64,000 nucleotides of DNA from an uncultured Alphaproteobacteria bacterium (lineage in GTDB: Bacteria > Pseudomonadota > Alphaproteobacteria > Puniceispirillales > Puniceispirillaceae), in NCBI GenBank assembly GCA_937924895.1, contig CALEYP010000097.1, positions 1 to 64,000 of the forward strand, given 5' to 3'. A program made the position numbers and the translations under genes. This document shows, piece after piece, positions 8,135 to 16,520 of the stretch; position 1 is the stretch's first letter; every line of letters begins with the position of its first letter. The notes under the pieces are model-generated. The model searched no databases. It was not told the origin of the DNA and saw only the letters and a list, made by a program, of their open reading frames with translations.

Positions 8135-9139
8135 TTATATCATCTCCGGCACAGTTAATGAGAGAAAGGCGTCTTGGAATTCATCACTCATAGCAGTGAT
8201 ATCAAGCGTTGCAGATGACAAATCCTCTATGATCATTAGCGCCTCTCCCGCATCCAAAAGTGAGTCCCCATCCTTATCATGGTAGAGGATAGTATCATGT
8301 ATCAGACCATCATTGCTTGTGCTGAGCCGACCATAGGCGCTGGCATCACTAAGTGAGGCAAAGGCCAGGGCTGCACTCTCAAAACCATAGAGATAAATCA
8401 TATCGCTGCCGTCTCGGCCAAAATCTGAGATGGTATCCACCCCATCGCCCTCTTCATAAAAGATGATATCATCACCAGCGCCAAGCGTAATCACATCATC
8501 ACCTAACCCGCCAATGAACCGATCATGACCCGCCTCACCTTGCAGATCATCATGACCATCCCCGCCATAGAGCGTATCTGCCTCTGCGCCGCCAAATAGG
8601 CTGTCACCACCTGTCCCCCCATAGAGAATATCAGCCAGGCTTGTGCCTGTAATGGCATCAGCGCCAGCCCCACCATAAGCAAGCGTAACCCCTTCAGCCA
8701 GCGCGTGAAGATCTGCATCATTTGTCCCATAAAAGGCAGGCTTGACGCTCACATCAAAGGTAAATGAGACGTCGGTGTGATGCTTATGCTGCACTGTAAC
8801 GGTGAAATCATTCACCTCTTCGATATCTAGCGCGGATGCCGTGCGAAGCTGATAGGCTGCTGACACCTCATCATAGGATAAGGTAAATAGGCTTGTTGGC
8901 TGCTCCTCACCTGACCGATTATCAAATATCGCAAAAGATGTCGCATCATTACCGCCGTCACTATCTTGCAGCGAAAATTCTGCAAGCAGCTGATTGACAT
9001 GTAGATTTTGCCCTTGATCTGCAGCAATGAGAAGCGTGCCATCAACAAGCTGAATATGACCATCCTGCTCAGGATTTTGGAGCAAGGCCCCTTGCGGCTC
9101 ACCGGCGAGCTCGTAACTGATTTGATGAAAGGTAAGGTC
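8135..9139 (-). CDS. RTX calcium-binding surface protein, C-terminal part after in-frame TAA
   Basis: This frame continues, in the same register, the lipoprotein-like ORF at 9140-9940; only the TAA at 9140-9142 separates them. It has no plausible start of its own (first candidate is a TTG at 9085 without a ribosome site). It holds another cadherin-like beta region, then about five glycine-aspartate nonapeptide RTX repeats (GGxGxDxLx type, e.g. LYGGDGHDDL, IGGLGDDVI). These repeats fold into a Ca2+-binding beta roll. The end has an EF-like DKDGDSLLDAGE loop. Proteins of this make-up are usually exported and surface associated. Joined across the stop, the protein would be about 600 residues. 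It may be a pseudogene. Confidence 0.75.
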   Translation of the reverse strand, partial: DLTFHQISYELAGEPQGALLQNPEQDGHIQLVDGTLLIAADQGQNLHVNQLLAEFSLQDSDGGNDATSFAIFDNRSGEEQPTSLFTLSYDEVSAAYQLRTASALDIEEVNDFTVTVQHKHHTDVSFTFDVSVKPAFYGTNDADLHALAEGVTLAYGGAGADAITGTSLADILYGGTGGDSLFGGAEADTLYGGDGHDDLQGEAGHDRFIGGLGDDVITLGAGDDIIFYEEGDGVDTISDFGRDGSDMIYLYGFESAALAFASLSDASAYGRLSTSNDGLIHDTILYHDKDGDSLLDAGEALMIIEDLSSATLDITAMSDEFQDAFLSLTVPEMI

Positions 9140-9940
9140 TTAAATCTGCGGCGCGTCATCGATGCCCGTTATAATCACATCAATCAGGTAGAGCTGCTCT
9201 GCCCCCACAGAATCTGAGACGAACACGGCGATTTGCTCTTGCAACATATCTCCCCCACCCAGCGCGTGGATGCTGTCAAAATCTGTTGGGGTGTAGATGA
9301 GCTTCTGGTCGGGTGAGACAGTCAGCGCACCATATTGACCTATGAATTCCGATTGCGTGAAAGAGGCCTCATGCCCTTCTGGGTCCTCTAAGGTAATTGT
9401 AATAGAGGCACTACTATCGCCTTCACTCAACAAAATATCATCATAACCAAGTATGGGGGCATCATTATCCCTTTCAATGACAAAGGTCACTTGTTGCGTC
9501 GCTGATTGCTGGCGGCTATCAGTGGCTGTGATTTGCACCTGATAGGCTTGATCAGGGTTACGGAAGGGAAAAGAGGATGCAAAATTCACCTCACCAGTAA
9601 CCTCATTAATGCGAAACCCTTCCCCCTCAATGCTATAGGTAATTTCCCCTGTTCCCCCATCAGCTTCAGCATTAAAGAGATGAACTTCCCCCAAATAAGT
9701 CGCTTCTTCCAAACGCACTGACAGATCAGCCTCAGCAAATGACACGGCGACGGCAGCCGGGCCCGCTTGGCCTCCTCCGCCACTTCCTGCCCCACATGCC
9801 GCTAGGATAAGTGGCAGCAAAGATGGGCTGATGAGGGCGGTTTGCCGCTTGAGATCTGCTAACCCAGCGCGGGGCTGATGAAGGGCTGGCATGGCATGAT
9901 GGTTGTGAGAGTGTGGCAGGAAAGTGGGGGACTGAAACAT
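9140..9940 (-). CDS. Cadherin-like lipoprotein/surface protein, N-terminal part ending at in-frame TAA
   Basis: This 266-residue segment starts with a strong AAGGAG site eight bases upstream of the ATG. The N-terminus is unusual: about 38 polar residues precede a hydrophobic run ending LILAACGAGSGGGG, a lipobox-like LAAC followed by a glycine linker that is common in alphaproteobacterial surface proteins. Cadherin-type beta-sandwich segments follow (ITYSIEGEGFRINEVTGEV, then QVQITATDSRQQ, ERDNDAPILGYDD). It ends at IDDAPQI and the TAA, with the next domain continuing in frame (see 8135-9139). Either the short product is made alone, the stop is read through, or the gene is decaying. Confidence 0.75.
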   Translation of the reverse strand: MFQSPTFLPHSHNHHAMPALHQPRAGLADLKRQTALISPSLLPLILAACGAGSGGGGQAGPAAVAVSFAEADLSVRLEEATYLGEVHLFNAEADGGTGEITYSIEGEGFRINEVTGEVNFASSFPFRNPDQAYQVQITATDSRQQSATQQVTFVIERDNDAPILGYDDILLSEGDSSASITITLEDPEGHEASFTQSEFIGQYGALTVSPDQKLIYTPTDFDSIHALGGGDMLQEQIAVFVSDSVGAEQLYLIDVIITGIDDAPQI

Positions 9941-10239
9941 AGCTGAGACTCCTTACAATTTTTGAGTAGCGATTAGGCTATCAAAGAAAGGTAAAGAAAC
10001 TCCTAATGTAGCGAAAAAAAATTAGCCTGCGGCCTAGCTTGGTTTCTGTAAAACATGTGATGAATGTAAAAAAGGCCAGAGGCACCTTATTATTCTTCTA
10101 GAGAAGAACAACAGATCCCTCTGACCTCTTGCGGGCTCGTTTGGCCGTTTATCATGTCAATATTCGCCATTACTGTACGGCCCCATTTCTGTAACAGAGT
10201 AAGGTCAATTTATAACTGAATGCAAGCAATTTTTTATTA

Positions 10240-10262
10240 TTATACATCTATTGGGTGTATAA
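10240..10262. other. 9-bp hairpin in the 9941-10279 intergenic region
   Basis: The 339-bp gap between the RTX protein gene (leaving leftward) and the end of the AEC gene holds no gene that can be supported. It contains this stem (TTATACATC against GGTGTATAA, one G-T pair, 5-nt loop) about 20 bp beyond the AEC stop. It could be the end of the AEC transcript, although no T run follows on the minus strand. A weaker repeat pair, CAGAGG (10077) and CCTCTG (10118), encloses a TTCTTC/GAAGAA mini-hairpin. Confidence 0.35.
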
Positions 10263-10279
10263 AGCTCTTTCAGGGGAAG

Positions 10280-11236
10280 CTATCCAACAAGCGCCAACCA
10301 TAATAACAAAAAAGGCAAACAACATAATGTCTGAAGGGATATGATTTCCGCCATTAAGGGGGCATTGCCATCCAGCTCTTGTGCCAGCGCATAGGATGAG
10401 ACCGCCGTCGGCATCACACCGAAAATGGCCAAAATTGTTAGTGCTAACTCATTCACCCCAAAGATGAGACCAAAGCCAACTAGAAGGGCCGGAAATAAAA
10501 CCCCTTTTGCCAGAACCGCAAGGACTAAAGGCTTAAGAGAGGCGGTTAATGACGCTGAAATCTTAACACCGGCCCCAACACCTAATAACAGGATAGGCAA
10601 GGCAGCTTCACCAACGAGGCCCGCAGATACATAGAGAAAATCAGGGAGTGCAAACGGGCTAAATTTTGCGGCTAGTCCTAACAAAATACCAATGATGAGT
10701 GGGTTGCGCGCTAATTCTTTGGCCAATAATGTACGGATGCTGGTTTGTTTACCACGCTGATTCAAGAGCACCATGGTGATGACGGCCACCACATTAGAGG
10801 GGGGCACGAGTACAGCAATACATAAGGTGCCGAGCGCAAGTCCTGGCGCGCCATATAAACCAGAGATAACCGTCAGCGCCATAAATCCATTGTGGCGAAA
10901 GGACCCTTGCATAAGGCTTGAAAGATCTGCCGCTGGTAAGTGCACAAAACGCCCTGCTAAATAAGAGAGAATGATGATGGCGGCCAACCCAAGCAGCAAC
11001 GCTGACAATACCGCATCGACCGGCAATGTTGAGAAATCAGATTGCGCGATCGTCTTGAACAACATGGCTGGGAACAGCACCCAATAGCAGAGACGTGAGA
11101 CGCCTTGCCAAAATTGTGGGTCTGGCAAAATTGTGCGGCTTAGCACTTGTCCGAGCAACAAAACAAGCAACACAGATGAGATAACGGGCAAAGCAGACAG
11201 CATGACATAATGTCCCAAAAAAGATGAGACACTCAT
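10280..11236 (-). CDS. AEC-family transporter (auxin efflux carrier-like permease)
   Basis: A 318-residue inner-membrane permease with about ten hydrophobic spans in two halves, as usual for the AEC/BART family. Typical features are the early helix with LGQVLSRT, the polar FRHNGFMAL segment in the middle helix region and LPILLLGVGAG at the start of the second half. Bacterial members export or take up organic acids such as malate or malonate; the substrate here is unknown. The gene is divergent from arsH with about 80 bp between the starts, so the two may share a control region. Confidence 0.87.
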   Translation of the reverse strand: MSVSSFLGHYVMLSALPVISSVLLVLLLGQVLSRTILPDPQFWQGVSRLCYWVLFPAMLFKTIAQSDFSTLPVDAVLSALLLGLAAIIILSYLAGRFVHLPAADLSSLMQGSFRHNGFMALTVISGLYGAPGLALGTLCIAVLVPPSNVVAVITMVLLNQRGKQTSIRTLLAKELARNPLIIGILLGLAAKFSPFALPDFLYVSAGLVGEAALPILLLGVGAGVKISASLTASLKPLVLAVLAKGVLFPALLVGFGLIFGVNELALTILAIFGVMPTAVSSYALAQELDGNAPLMAEIISLQTLCCLPFLLLWLALVG

Positions 11237-11319
11237 GATAGCCTGCTTGTGACTGCTTGTCAGCTATTGTCCAATATGCCACTCTCAGATGCCCGATTTG
11301 CGATGCTGACGAGGATATG

Positions 11320-12033
11320 ATGCAAGATACACCACAGCTTCAACAGACAGAATTTCAAGAGCTTCAAGCGGATCAATTATTTCCAGCAAAGCGTGATACA
11401 TCACCTGTTAAAATCTTAATCCTCTATGGATCATTGCGTCCCCAAAGCTATAGCCGTCGGACAGCGGAAGAAGGCGCACATATTCTAAAAGCCTTGGGGG
11501 CAGACGTACGGTTCTACAACCCGTCTGGGCTACCATTGGTTGATGATAATGCTGATGCTGACCATCCAAAAGTCAAAGAATTGCGAGAGCTTGTGACATG
11601 GTGCGATGGCATGGTTTGGTCATCGCCTGAACGTCACGGCGCCATGACTGGTTTGATGAAAACGCAAATTGACTGGATCCCGCTATCACTTGGGGCTGTG
11701 CGTCCCACACAAGGAAAAACATTAGCTGTGATGCAGGTCTCTGGCGGCTCACAGAGCTTCAATGCCGTCAATCAAATGCGTATCCTGGGGCGCTGGATGC
11801 GCCTCCTAACCATTCCGAACCAATCGTCAGTTGCCAAGGCCTTTCGGGAATTTGATGATGAGACGGGCCGCATGAAGCCGTCATCATATTACAACCGCAT
11901 TGTTGATGTGATGGAAGAATTAGTGAAGTTCACCGCTTTAACACGTGATAATCGTGATTATTTGGTTGATAGATATTCTGAACGCGTCGAGAGCGCTGAG
12001 GCACTATCAAAACGCGTCAGAGAGAGTGAATAA
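11320..12033 (+). CDS. arsH: ArsH, NADPH-dependent FMN reductase / organoarsenical oxidase
   Basis: A 237-residue flavodoxin-like protein. The core closely follows Ars[16 protein letters not shown] (FMN phosphate loop), [17 protein letters not shown], a long conserved stretch around [19 protein letters not shown], and C-terminal ELVKFT...YSER. ArsH oxidises trivalent organoarsenicals and reduces flavin with NADPH. Of two adjacent ATGs, 11320 has a GAGG five bases before it; the TTG far upstream is not needed. No arsenic operon surrounds it, though an ArsC-fold gene is 6 kb to the left. Confidence 0.9.
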   Translation: MQDTPQLQQTEFQELQADQLFPAKRDTSPVKILILYGSLRPQSYSRRTAEEGAHILKALGADVRFYNPSGLPLVDDNADADHPKVKELRELVTWCDGMVWSSPERHGAMTGLMKTQIDWIPLSLGAVRPTQGKTLAVMQVSGGSQSFNAVNQMRILGRWMRLLTIPNQSSVAKAFREFDDETGRMKPSSYYNRIVDVMEELVKFTALTRDNRDYLVDRYSERVESAEALSKRVRESE

Positions 12034-12060
12034 AGGCGTCGCATCTCGCGGCAACGCCTT
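12033..12060. terminator. Hairpin between convergent genes
   Basis: A 7-bp stem AAGGCGT/ACGCCTT with a 14-nt loop lies between arsH and the FKBP gene. It lacks a good T run in either direction, so intrinsic termination is uncertain. Confidence 0.3.
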
Positions 12061-12078
12061 ATACTCAGATAATCTCTC

Positions 12079-12843
12079 TTATTGATAAGAGACGGTCTCT
12101 TTATTCGCCTCCGACCAGCCAACAATACCGGCCTCCAGATGGGCGGCAGCTTTATAGCCGAGCTGCTGTACCAATGCATTACCCAGCATATTTGTGCGGT
12201 TTCCAGTACGGCAATAAAGAACAAATTTTGTGTTTTTATCCGTTACCAATGCGCGGAATTTATCCAAAAATTCTGGATGGATGGCACCTGATTGTTGGAA
12301 GCCTGTCACAAGTTCAGCCCCCTCAATAATGCCGGTTTGCGCCCATTCATCTTCGCGGCGAATATCAATGATAATCGCCCCCTCTTGCTGGGCTTTAACA
12401 AATTCCTCATTTGTGAGGTTTGCCAATGTTGGCGGCAGTGATGCGTCAACAAGCTCCACATCAAAGATAAGTGTGGCGTTTGGCGGGATCACATCACCGG
12501 CCCCTGCTTCGCCATAACCAAGCTCAGGCGGAATGGTCAAAGTGCGCTTTTCGCCCACAGCCATGCCTTCAATACCTTGTTCCCAACCTTTAATGACCTG
12601 TCCTTGGCCAAGGATAAAGCTAATGGGCTCTCCGCGTTTGTGAGAATCATCAAACACTGTGCCATCTTCGAGGCGCCCTTGATAATGCACGGCAACGGCC
12701 ATGCCTGATGTGGCGACCACACCATCTGCTTGTTCTGTCACTTCAATCTCCAGTCCCGCGGCACGTAGCTGTGCCATCATCATCATGCTCAGTAACCCAA
12801 CTAAAAAAAGAACATAGCCATAATGGCGAGTAAACCGCATCAT
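12079..12843 (-). CDS. Secreted FKBP-type peptidyl-prolyl isomerase fused to a rhodanese domain
   Basis: A 254-residue two-domain protein. Residues 1-29 look like a Sec signal peptide. Residues about 45-135 are an FKBP domain with its usual landmarks ([52 protein letters not shown]). Residues about 145-250 are a rhodanese domain with the aspartate-arginine start ([10 protein letters not shown]) and the active loop CRTGNRT, catalytic Cys211. FKBPs speed proline isomerisation during folding; rhodanese loops carry a persulfide. The fusion suggests a periplasmic factor acting on cysteine-containing clients, which is inference. Alternative upstream start at 12882 has AAGG close by, but the shorter start gives a better signal peptide. 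Confidence 0.88.
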   Translation of the reverse strand: MMRFTRHYGYVLFLVGLLSMMMMAQLRAAGLEIEVTEQADGVVATSGMAVAVHYQGRLEDGTVFDDSHKRGEPISFILGQGQVIKGWEQGIEGMAVGEKRTLTIPPELGYGEAGAGDVIPPNATLIFDVELVDASLPPTLANLTNEEFVKAQQEGAIIIDIRREDEWAQTGIIEGAELVTGFQQSGAIHPEFLDKFRALVTDKNTKFVLYCRTGNRTNMLGNALVQQLGYKAAAHLEAGIVGWSEANKETVSYQ

Positions 12844-12944
12844 ATTACTTTTTCCTTCATGAGTTTGATTGCTGCTACTCATACCGCCCTTATCGCAATT
12901 AGTATAGTGGCTGATATCACCCTGCGGCAATCAAACGCGCCACA

Positions 12945-13208
12945 TTAGTCACTGCGCCAGCGCGATAATTTCGGAATTTGTCGTGTCATCAACCACGCCA
13001 AAGGACGCCACCATCCTTGTTTCACCATCTCTGTTACAACCATCTTCTGATAGGCTTTCACATCAGTGCCTGTATAGTGAAACTCCCCATCAGTCATGCA
13101 TAATGAACAATAGGTAAGTGAACGTGAACCATCCGCAAGACTCGCGCCGCCTTGGCTGTCTTTTGCCATTGGCATACCACAACTCTGGCAGAATTTTTCT
13201 GATTTCAT
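12945..13208 (-). CDS. Small zinc-ribbon protein
   Basis: An 87-residue protein with two cysteine pairs, CQSCGMPM near residue 7 and CSLCM near residue 34, typical of the putative zinc-ribbon family whose members begin FCQSCGMPM. The rest is basic and Trp-rich. Function of the family is unknown. A GGGGGGA site supports the start. It is 18 bp downstream of the VanZ-like gene on the same strand and probably shares its transcript. Confidence 0.82.
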   Translation of the reverse strand: MKSEKFCQSCGMPMAKDSQGGASLADGSRSLTYCSLCMTDGEFHYTGTDVKAYQKMVVTEMVKQGWWRPLAWLMTRQIPKLSRWRSD

Positions 13209-13226
13209 ATTGTCCCCCCGAACAAG

Positions 13227-13622
13227 TTAGACAGCGCCGTGGCGCCGTAATGCCTTATGATACCAATTGTTTAGAAAAACGCCAAACATGGCCCCTAACA
13301 TCACCCCTAGGCCATTAGCCGCAAAATCACCCCATTCGCCATATCGATTGGCATAAGGTTGGACTAGTTCTATCACCCCGCCAAGTGTAATCGCTAGCAA
13401 TAGAGCAAGCCAAAGTCGCTTCATCCGCACAGCACTTAAGGGCAACGCCAAAGCCCCATAGGCAATAAAATGATGCCATTTATCACTACCAGGGGCATCT
13501 GGCAGTTGTTCGAGCGGTGACAGACTCAGGATAATAATAGCCATAGCAATCATCGCAGTTAGCACATAAGCGATAAGTGGCCGATGAACATAGAAATGAC
13601 AGCAAGATAATAAAACAGACAT
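13227..13622 (-). CDS. VanZ-like membrane protein
   Basis: A 131-residue integral membrane protein with about four helices. The stretch from LPDAPGSDKWHHFIAYG to the second-half segment ELVQPYANRYGEWGDFAANGLG is the VanZ-like pattern: a conserved DKxxHF/Y-x-x-G and the ExxQ...R...D..AN polar residues inside helices. VanZ proteins contribute to glycopeptide tolerance in some bacteria, but most relatives are uncharacterised. The start is uncertain: no good ribosome site is visible for the ATG at 13622 or the GTG at 13670. Confidence 0.8.
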   Translation of the reverse strand: MSVLLSCCHFYVHRPLIAYVLTAMIAMAIIILSLSPLEQLPDAPGSDKWHHFIAYGALALPLSAVRMKRLWLALLLAITLGGVIELVQPYANRYGEWGDFAANGLGVMLGAMFGVFLNNWYHKALRRHGAV

Positions 13623-13774
13623 AATGAATGATTTCGCTGAGATGGTTCCAAAAAGAGGCGAAGGACACACTGCGGATTAACGAGGATAGCGAGGAGGTTA
13701 TCCCACCATTCGGAAAAGAATAAAAAAAGGTGACTGACAGAGAACCATCTGAGACCAGTGGTCGTAAAGATGTA

Positions 13775-13821
13775 TGTCCCTTAGTTGAGTATCCTAGCCG
13801 GTCCCAACTCGCTGAGGGACA
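13775..13821. other. Strong orphan hairpin in intergenic region
   Basis: In the gap from the VanZ gene to the DUF2237 gene (about 13623-13908) a 10-bp stem, TGTCCCTTAG against CTGAGGGACA (one G-T pair), can extend by TTG/CAA past a bulge and closes a loop of about 17 nt. An 11-base palindrome, GACCA-G-TGGTC, sits just before it (13753-13763). No T run follows and no ORF around it is convincing. It could be a small RNA, a processed 5' or 3' region, or a protein site. Confidence 0.4.
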
Positions 13822-13908
13822 CCCCCTTACAAGTTCCCGCCAGTCTTCATTAGCGTATCATAAAATAACGGTGATAGCTAATCATGGGACCGCGACTGTA
13901 TTTTATCT

Positions 13909-14298
13909 CTATTTATCAATCGCATAAGGCTCAAGTACGGCAAGCGGAATCAGGGCTAATGTCACCTGATTTGTGGCTGCGAGCTTAATCTGTGGCGCAA
14001 AGCCAGCTTGCCGCGCCTCATCCCAACGCCCTGCGCATAAGCACCAAAAATCGCCAGCCTGTAAACCGGGAAACCCGAATTCAGGTCGCGGCGTGCTCAG
14101 ATCATTTCCCTGTGCTTTGGAGAAGGCCAGAAAGGCATCATCCATGCGCGCGCACACAGTATGGAGCCCTCTATCCTCAGGGCCGGTATGACAGCATCCA
14201 TCTCGGTAAAACCCTGTCATAGGCATGACTGAACAGCCGATTAACGGATCACCATATACATTTTTCTGCGGCGAGCGTGCGTAATCTTCACCATCCAT
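13909..14298 (-). CDS. DUF2237 family protein
   Basis: A 129-residue protein that matches the DUF2237 family along its whole length: NVYGDPLIGCS, GFYRDGCCHTGPED, HTVCA, FLAFSKAQGNDLSTPRPEFGFPGL and WCLCAGRW. The invariant cysteines and histidines suggest metal or redox chemistry, but no function has been established for the family. AGAGGG upstream fits the start. Neighbours give no clue beyond being unrelated housekeeping genes. Confidence 0.9.
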   Translation of the reverse strand: MDGEDYARSPQKNVYGDPLIGCSVMPMTGFYRDGCCHTGPEDRGLHTVCARMDDAFLAFSKAQGNDLSTPRPEFGFPGLQAGDFWCLCAGRWDEARQAGFAPQIKLAATNQVTLALIPLAVLEPYAIDK

Positions 14299-14330
14299 GG
14301 CGACCCTCTTCCGTTGTCTTATCTTTCACT

Positions 14331-15029
14331 CTAAGGGATAAGTCGTTTGCTCTCAGTTTCAATGGCAGTTTCAAGCTTTGCCATGAATTCCTTACGAGAT
14401 AAGCCTGGTGCAATTGGCGGTAAGAAGGATACTCTTATCGTGCCTGGTTGTTTCATGAAGGCTCTTTTACCCCAAAATGACCCAGAATTGAGCGCAATTG
14501 GCACGACTGGCAGGCCTGTTGCATCATAGAGCGCATAGACACCAATTTGATAAGGGGCCTCTTGCCCTGGTGCTGTTCTAGTTCCTTGCGGATAAATCTG
14601 TAATGAGCGCCCTGTTTTTTGTGCCGCAACAGCATCACTGCGGAGCTTTTTCAACGCTTTCATGCCCGCTTTCCGATCAACGCCCAGCGAGCCTGCCCGT
14701 TTCATGAACCAACCCACAAACGGGATGAAAAGAAGTTCCTGTTTTAACACGATGACGGGCGCTTTCAGATGCCAACACAGGCTCATCGTCTCCCAAGCTG
14801 ATTCATGCTTGGCAGCATAGATAACTTGTTGATCAAGCCTCATATCCCCTTCGAGTTGATGAGAAATCCCTACGACACGTAAGGCTTGGTTAACATACCA
14901 GCCCCAAAATATGCCAATCTTGCGCGCCCAGCTGGCAGGGCCTAATAAAGCAGGCATAGCGATCACAGCCAAAGAGACTGTACCTACATAGAAAAGGATA
15001 TTAAATAAGAATGAACGTAGAATGATCAT
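14331..15029 (-). CDS. plsC: 1-acyl-sn-glycerol-3-phosphate acyltransferase (PlsC)
   Basis: A 232-residue membrane-associated acyltransferase that should add the second acyl chain in making phosphatidic acid. An N-terminal hydrophobic segment (residues 1-30) precedes the catalytic block HESAWE near residue 75, which is the H-x4-D/E motif with Glu in the acidic place. Later blocks are GSLGVDR, the phosphate-binding YPQGTRTAPG near residue 150 and LPVVPIALNSG. The Glu variant of motif I is known in relatives, so it is not taken as a defect. Length is normal. Confidence 0.9.
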   Translation of the reverse strand: MIILRSFLFNILFYVGTVSLAVIAMPALLGPASWARKIGIFWGWYVNQALRVVGISHQLEGDMRLDQQVIYAAKHESAWETMSLCWHLKAPVIVLKQELLFIPFVGWFMKRAGSLGVDRKAGMKALKKLRSDAVAAQKTGRSLQIYPQGTRTAPGQEAPYQIGVYALYDATGLPVVPIALNSGSFWGKRAFMKQPGTIRVSFLPPIAPGLSRKEFMAKLETAIETESKRLIP

Positions 15030-15108
15030 GCCCTATGGCTAGGCGATTGCAGCCCCTATTGTAAAGGGCTTTATCACGGATCCTCGCGCAAAAAGGACGA
15101 ACGTTACG

Positions 15109-15444
15109 ATGCATAGAGATGAGCCATGGCAGCATAAGGTTGAAATCTGCCTCACCCTTGCCGCCTCTGGTAAGCGCACTTTGACCTATGATGCTCTTGC
15201 CACAGAGGCCGCCATACCAGCGCCGCATCGCATCCATCAATTAACCACCTTCCTTGAGGCACTCATTTGTGAGGATGTGGCATCTGGCAGGCCTGTGCGT
15301 GCCGCGCTTGTCATTTCAAAGGTGAGAGGGCTCCCCGCCCCTGGTTTTTTTGATTGTTGCCGCGCCCAACAATTAGAGATCGATGATGAAGGTGCTTTTC
15401 ACCAAAGCCAATTAACGGCGCTATTTACCCCTTCACAATCGTGA
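15109..15444 (+). CDS. Conserved-looking hypothetical protein, 111 aa
   Basis: Not recognised as a named family. The N-terminal half (LTYDALATEAAIPAPHRIHQLTTFLEAL) reads as a compact helical, winged-helix-like segment, followed by VRAALVISKVRGLPAPGFFD, a strand and proline-rich turn that looks conserved rather than random. No membrane segment or signal peptide. AAGGA lies 12 bases before the ATG, rather far. It overlaps the 3' end of the convergent tusA-like gene by 20 bases. Confidence 0.6.
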   Translation: MHRDEPWQHKVEICLTLAASGKRTLTYDALATEAAIPAPHRIHQLTTFLEALICEDVASGRPVRAALVISKVRGLPAPGFFDCCRAQQLEIDDEGAFHQSQLTALFTPSQS

Positions 15445-15658
15445 AGGCGATATGCGCCTCATGCCGTGTGACGTCCTGCAATTCATGGCCCGCGGTTTCA
15501 CAAAAATGCTCAAAATCAAGAGGCGCGGCTGGGTCATCTGCCAAAATGATGATGCCTTCGCCTGATGCCTTATCTTTGAGCGCCCGGCGTGCTTTGAGCA
15601 CGGGCAACGGACATTTCAGCCCGGTGAAATCGAGGATGGGATAAGATGTCTCAGACAT
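15425..15658 (-). CDS. TusA/SirA family sulfur-carrier protein
   Basis: A 77-residue protein with the defining CPLP motif at about residue 16 (TGLKCPLPVLKARRAL). In this family the cysteine carries a persulfide passed on in tRNA thiolation or other sulfur transfer. The first helix after the motif and the strand-helix-strand remainder (GEGIIILADDP...ETAGHEL) fit the fold. It may be a TusA paralogue rather than the tRNA-modification TusA, since no other tus genes are near. Confidence 0.88.
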   Translation of the reverse strand: MSETSYPILDFTGLKCPLPVLKARRALKDKASGEGIIILADDPAAPLDFEHFCETAGHELQDVTRHEAHIAFTIVKG

Positions 15659-15788
15659 GGCGCCGTCCTTTTACCTGCGCTGACGTTATGATGGGAAGAT
15701 TTTACCCTGTCTTGCTGGGCTGTAAAATAATGAATTTGGCAAGGATGGCAACTTGCATTCGCACCCTGCCTCGCGTTACACACACAAC

Positions 15789-16517
15789 ATGACAATTTGG
15801 GGAATTATAATTGGCGGGGCCGCTGGATTTGCAATGGGCGGCCCGATCGGTGCCTTGCTTGGCGCAGCGGCTGGCCATGTGGCCGGGCGCGGCTTGCAAC
15901 AGGCGTTGGCGCCTGAACAAACCCGCAATGTAGCCTTTACCGTTGCTGTGATTGCCTTATCAGCGAAAATGGCGCGTGCTGATGGTGTTGTTACACGTGC
16001 AGAGATTGATGCCTTCCGGTCCCGCGTTGACATCCCCGAAAAAGACATTCCCCAAGTGGCACGCTTTTGGGATTTGGCGCGGCAAACGCCTGATGGGTTT
16101 GATGCTTATGCCCGCCAAACCGTCGCCTTATTTGGGGAACGGGCCCCCATCCTTGAACAGCTATTAGATTTGCTGTTTTTCATTGCCCGCTCTGATAAAG
16201 AGATTGCGCCCGCGGAATGGGCCTATTTGCGCGAAGTGGCAGAGATTTTTGGCTATGATGATGCGGCATTTGAACGACTATCTGAGATATATGCCACAGA
16301 TGATGCCAAGCCTCATCAGATTTTAGGTCTTGATAAGGATGCTGATAGAGACAGTATCAAGGCCAGATGGAAGAGCCTAGCGCGGGACCATCACCCTGAC
16401 CATTTGATAGCAAAGGGCATGCCTGCTGAATTCATCGAAGCGGCGACTGATCGCTTGGCACGGATTAACCGCGCCTATGATTTGATGATGCATGCCGCAA
16501 AAGAGCGAGAGGGTTAG
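15789..16517 (+). CDS. TerB-J domain protein (DjlA-like co-chaperone)
   Basis: A 242-residue protein in three parts: a glycine-rich hydrophobic N-terminal helix (GGAAGFAMGGPIGALLGAAAGH) that resembles the glycine-rich membrane anchor of DjlA, a TerB-like helical domain (about 45-165), and a C-terminal J domain (about 175-240) with the catalytic HPD tripeptide. J domains stimulate DnaK ATPase; DjlA-type proteins act at the inner membrane in envelope stress. The ATG at 15789 has no clear ribosome site; a TTG at 15753 is the only longer option. The ABC-F gene follows three bases after the stop, so the two are co-transcribed. Confidence 0.85.
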   Translation: MTIWGIIIGGAAGFAMGGPIGALLGAAAGHVAGRGLQQALAPEQTRNVAFTVAVIALSAKMARADGVVTRAEIDAFRSRVDIPEKDIPQVARFWDLARQTPDGFDAYARQTVALFGERAPILEQLLDLLFFIARSDKEIAPAEWAYLREVAEIFGYDDAAFERLSEIYATDDAKPHQILGLDKDADRDSIKARWKSLARDHHPDHLIAKGMPAEFIEAATDRLARINRAYDLMMHAAKEREG

Positions 16518-16520
16518 GTT

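Noticed and set aside
13801..13850. Possible tmRNA acceptor piece (sequence like TTCCCGCCA)
   Set aside because: No acceptor stem, T-loop or CCA-adjacent pairing could be formed.
13730..13927. 65-residue + strand frame in the VanZ-DUF2237 gap
   Set aside because: Starts at GTG without a fitting ribosome site, composition looks non-coding, overlaps the end of a real gene and covers an RNA-like hairpin.
14606..14830. PlsC motif I reads H-x4-E instead of H-x4-D, possible inactivation
   Set aside because: Glu at this place is seen in relatives and all other motifs are intact.
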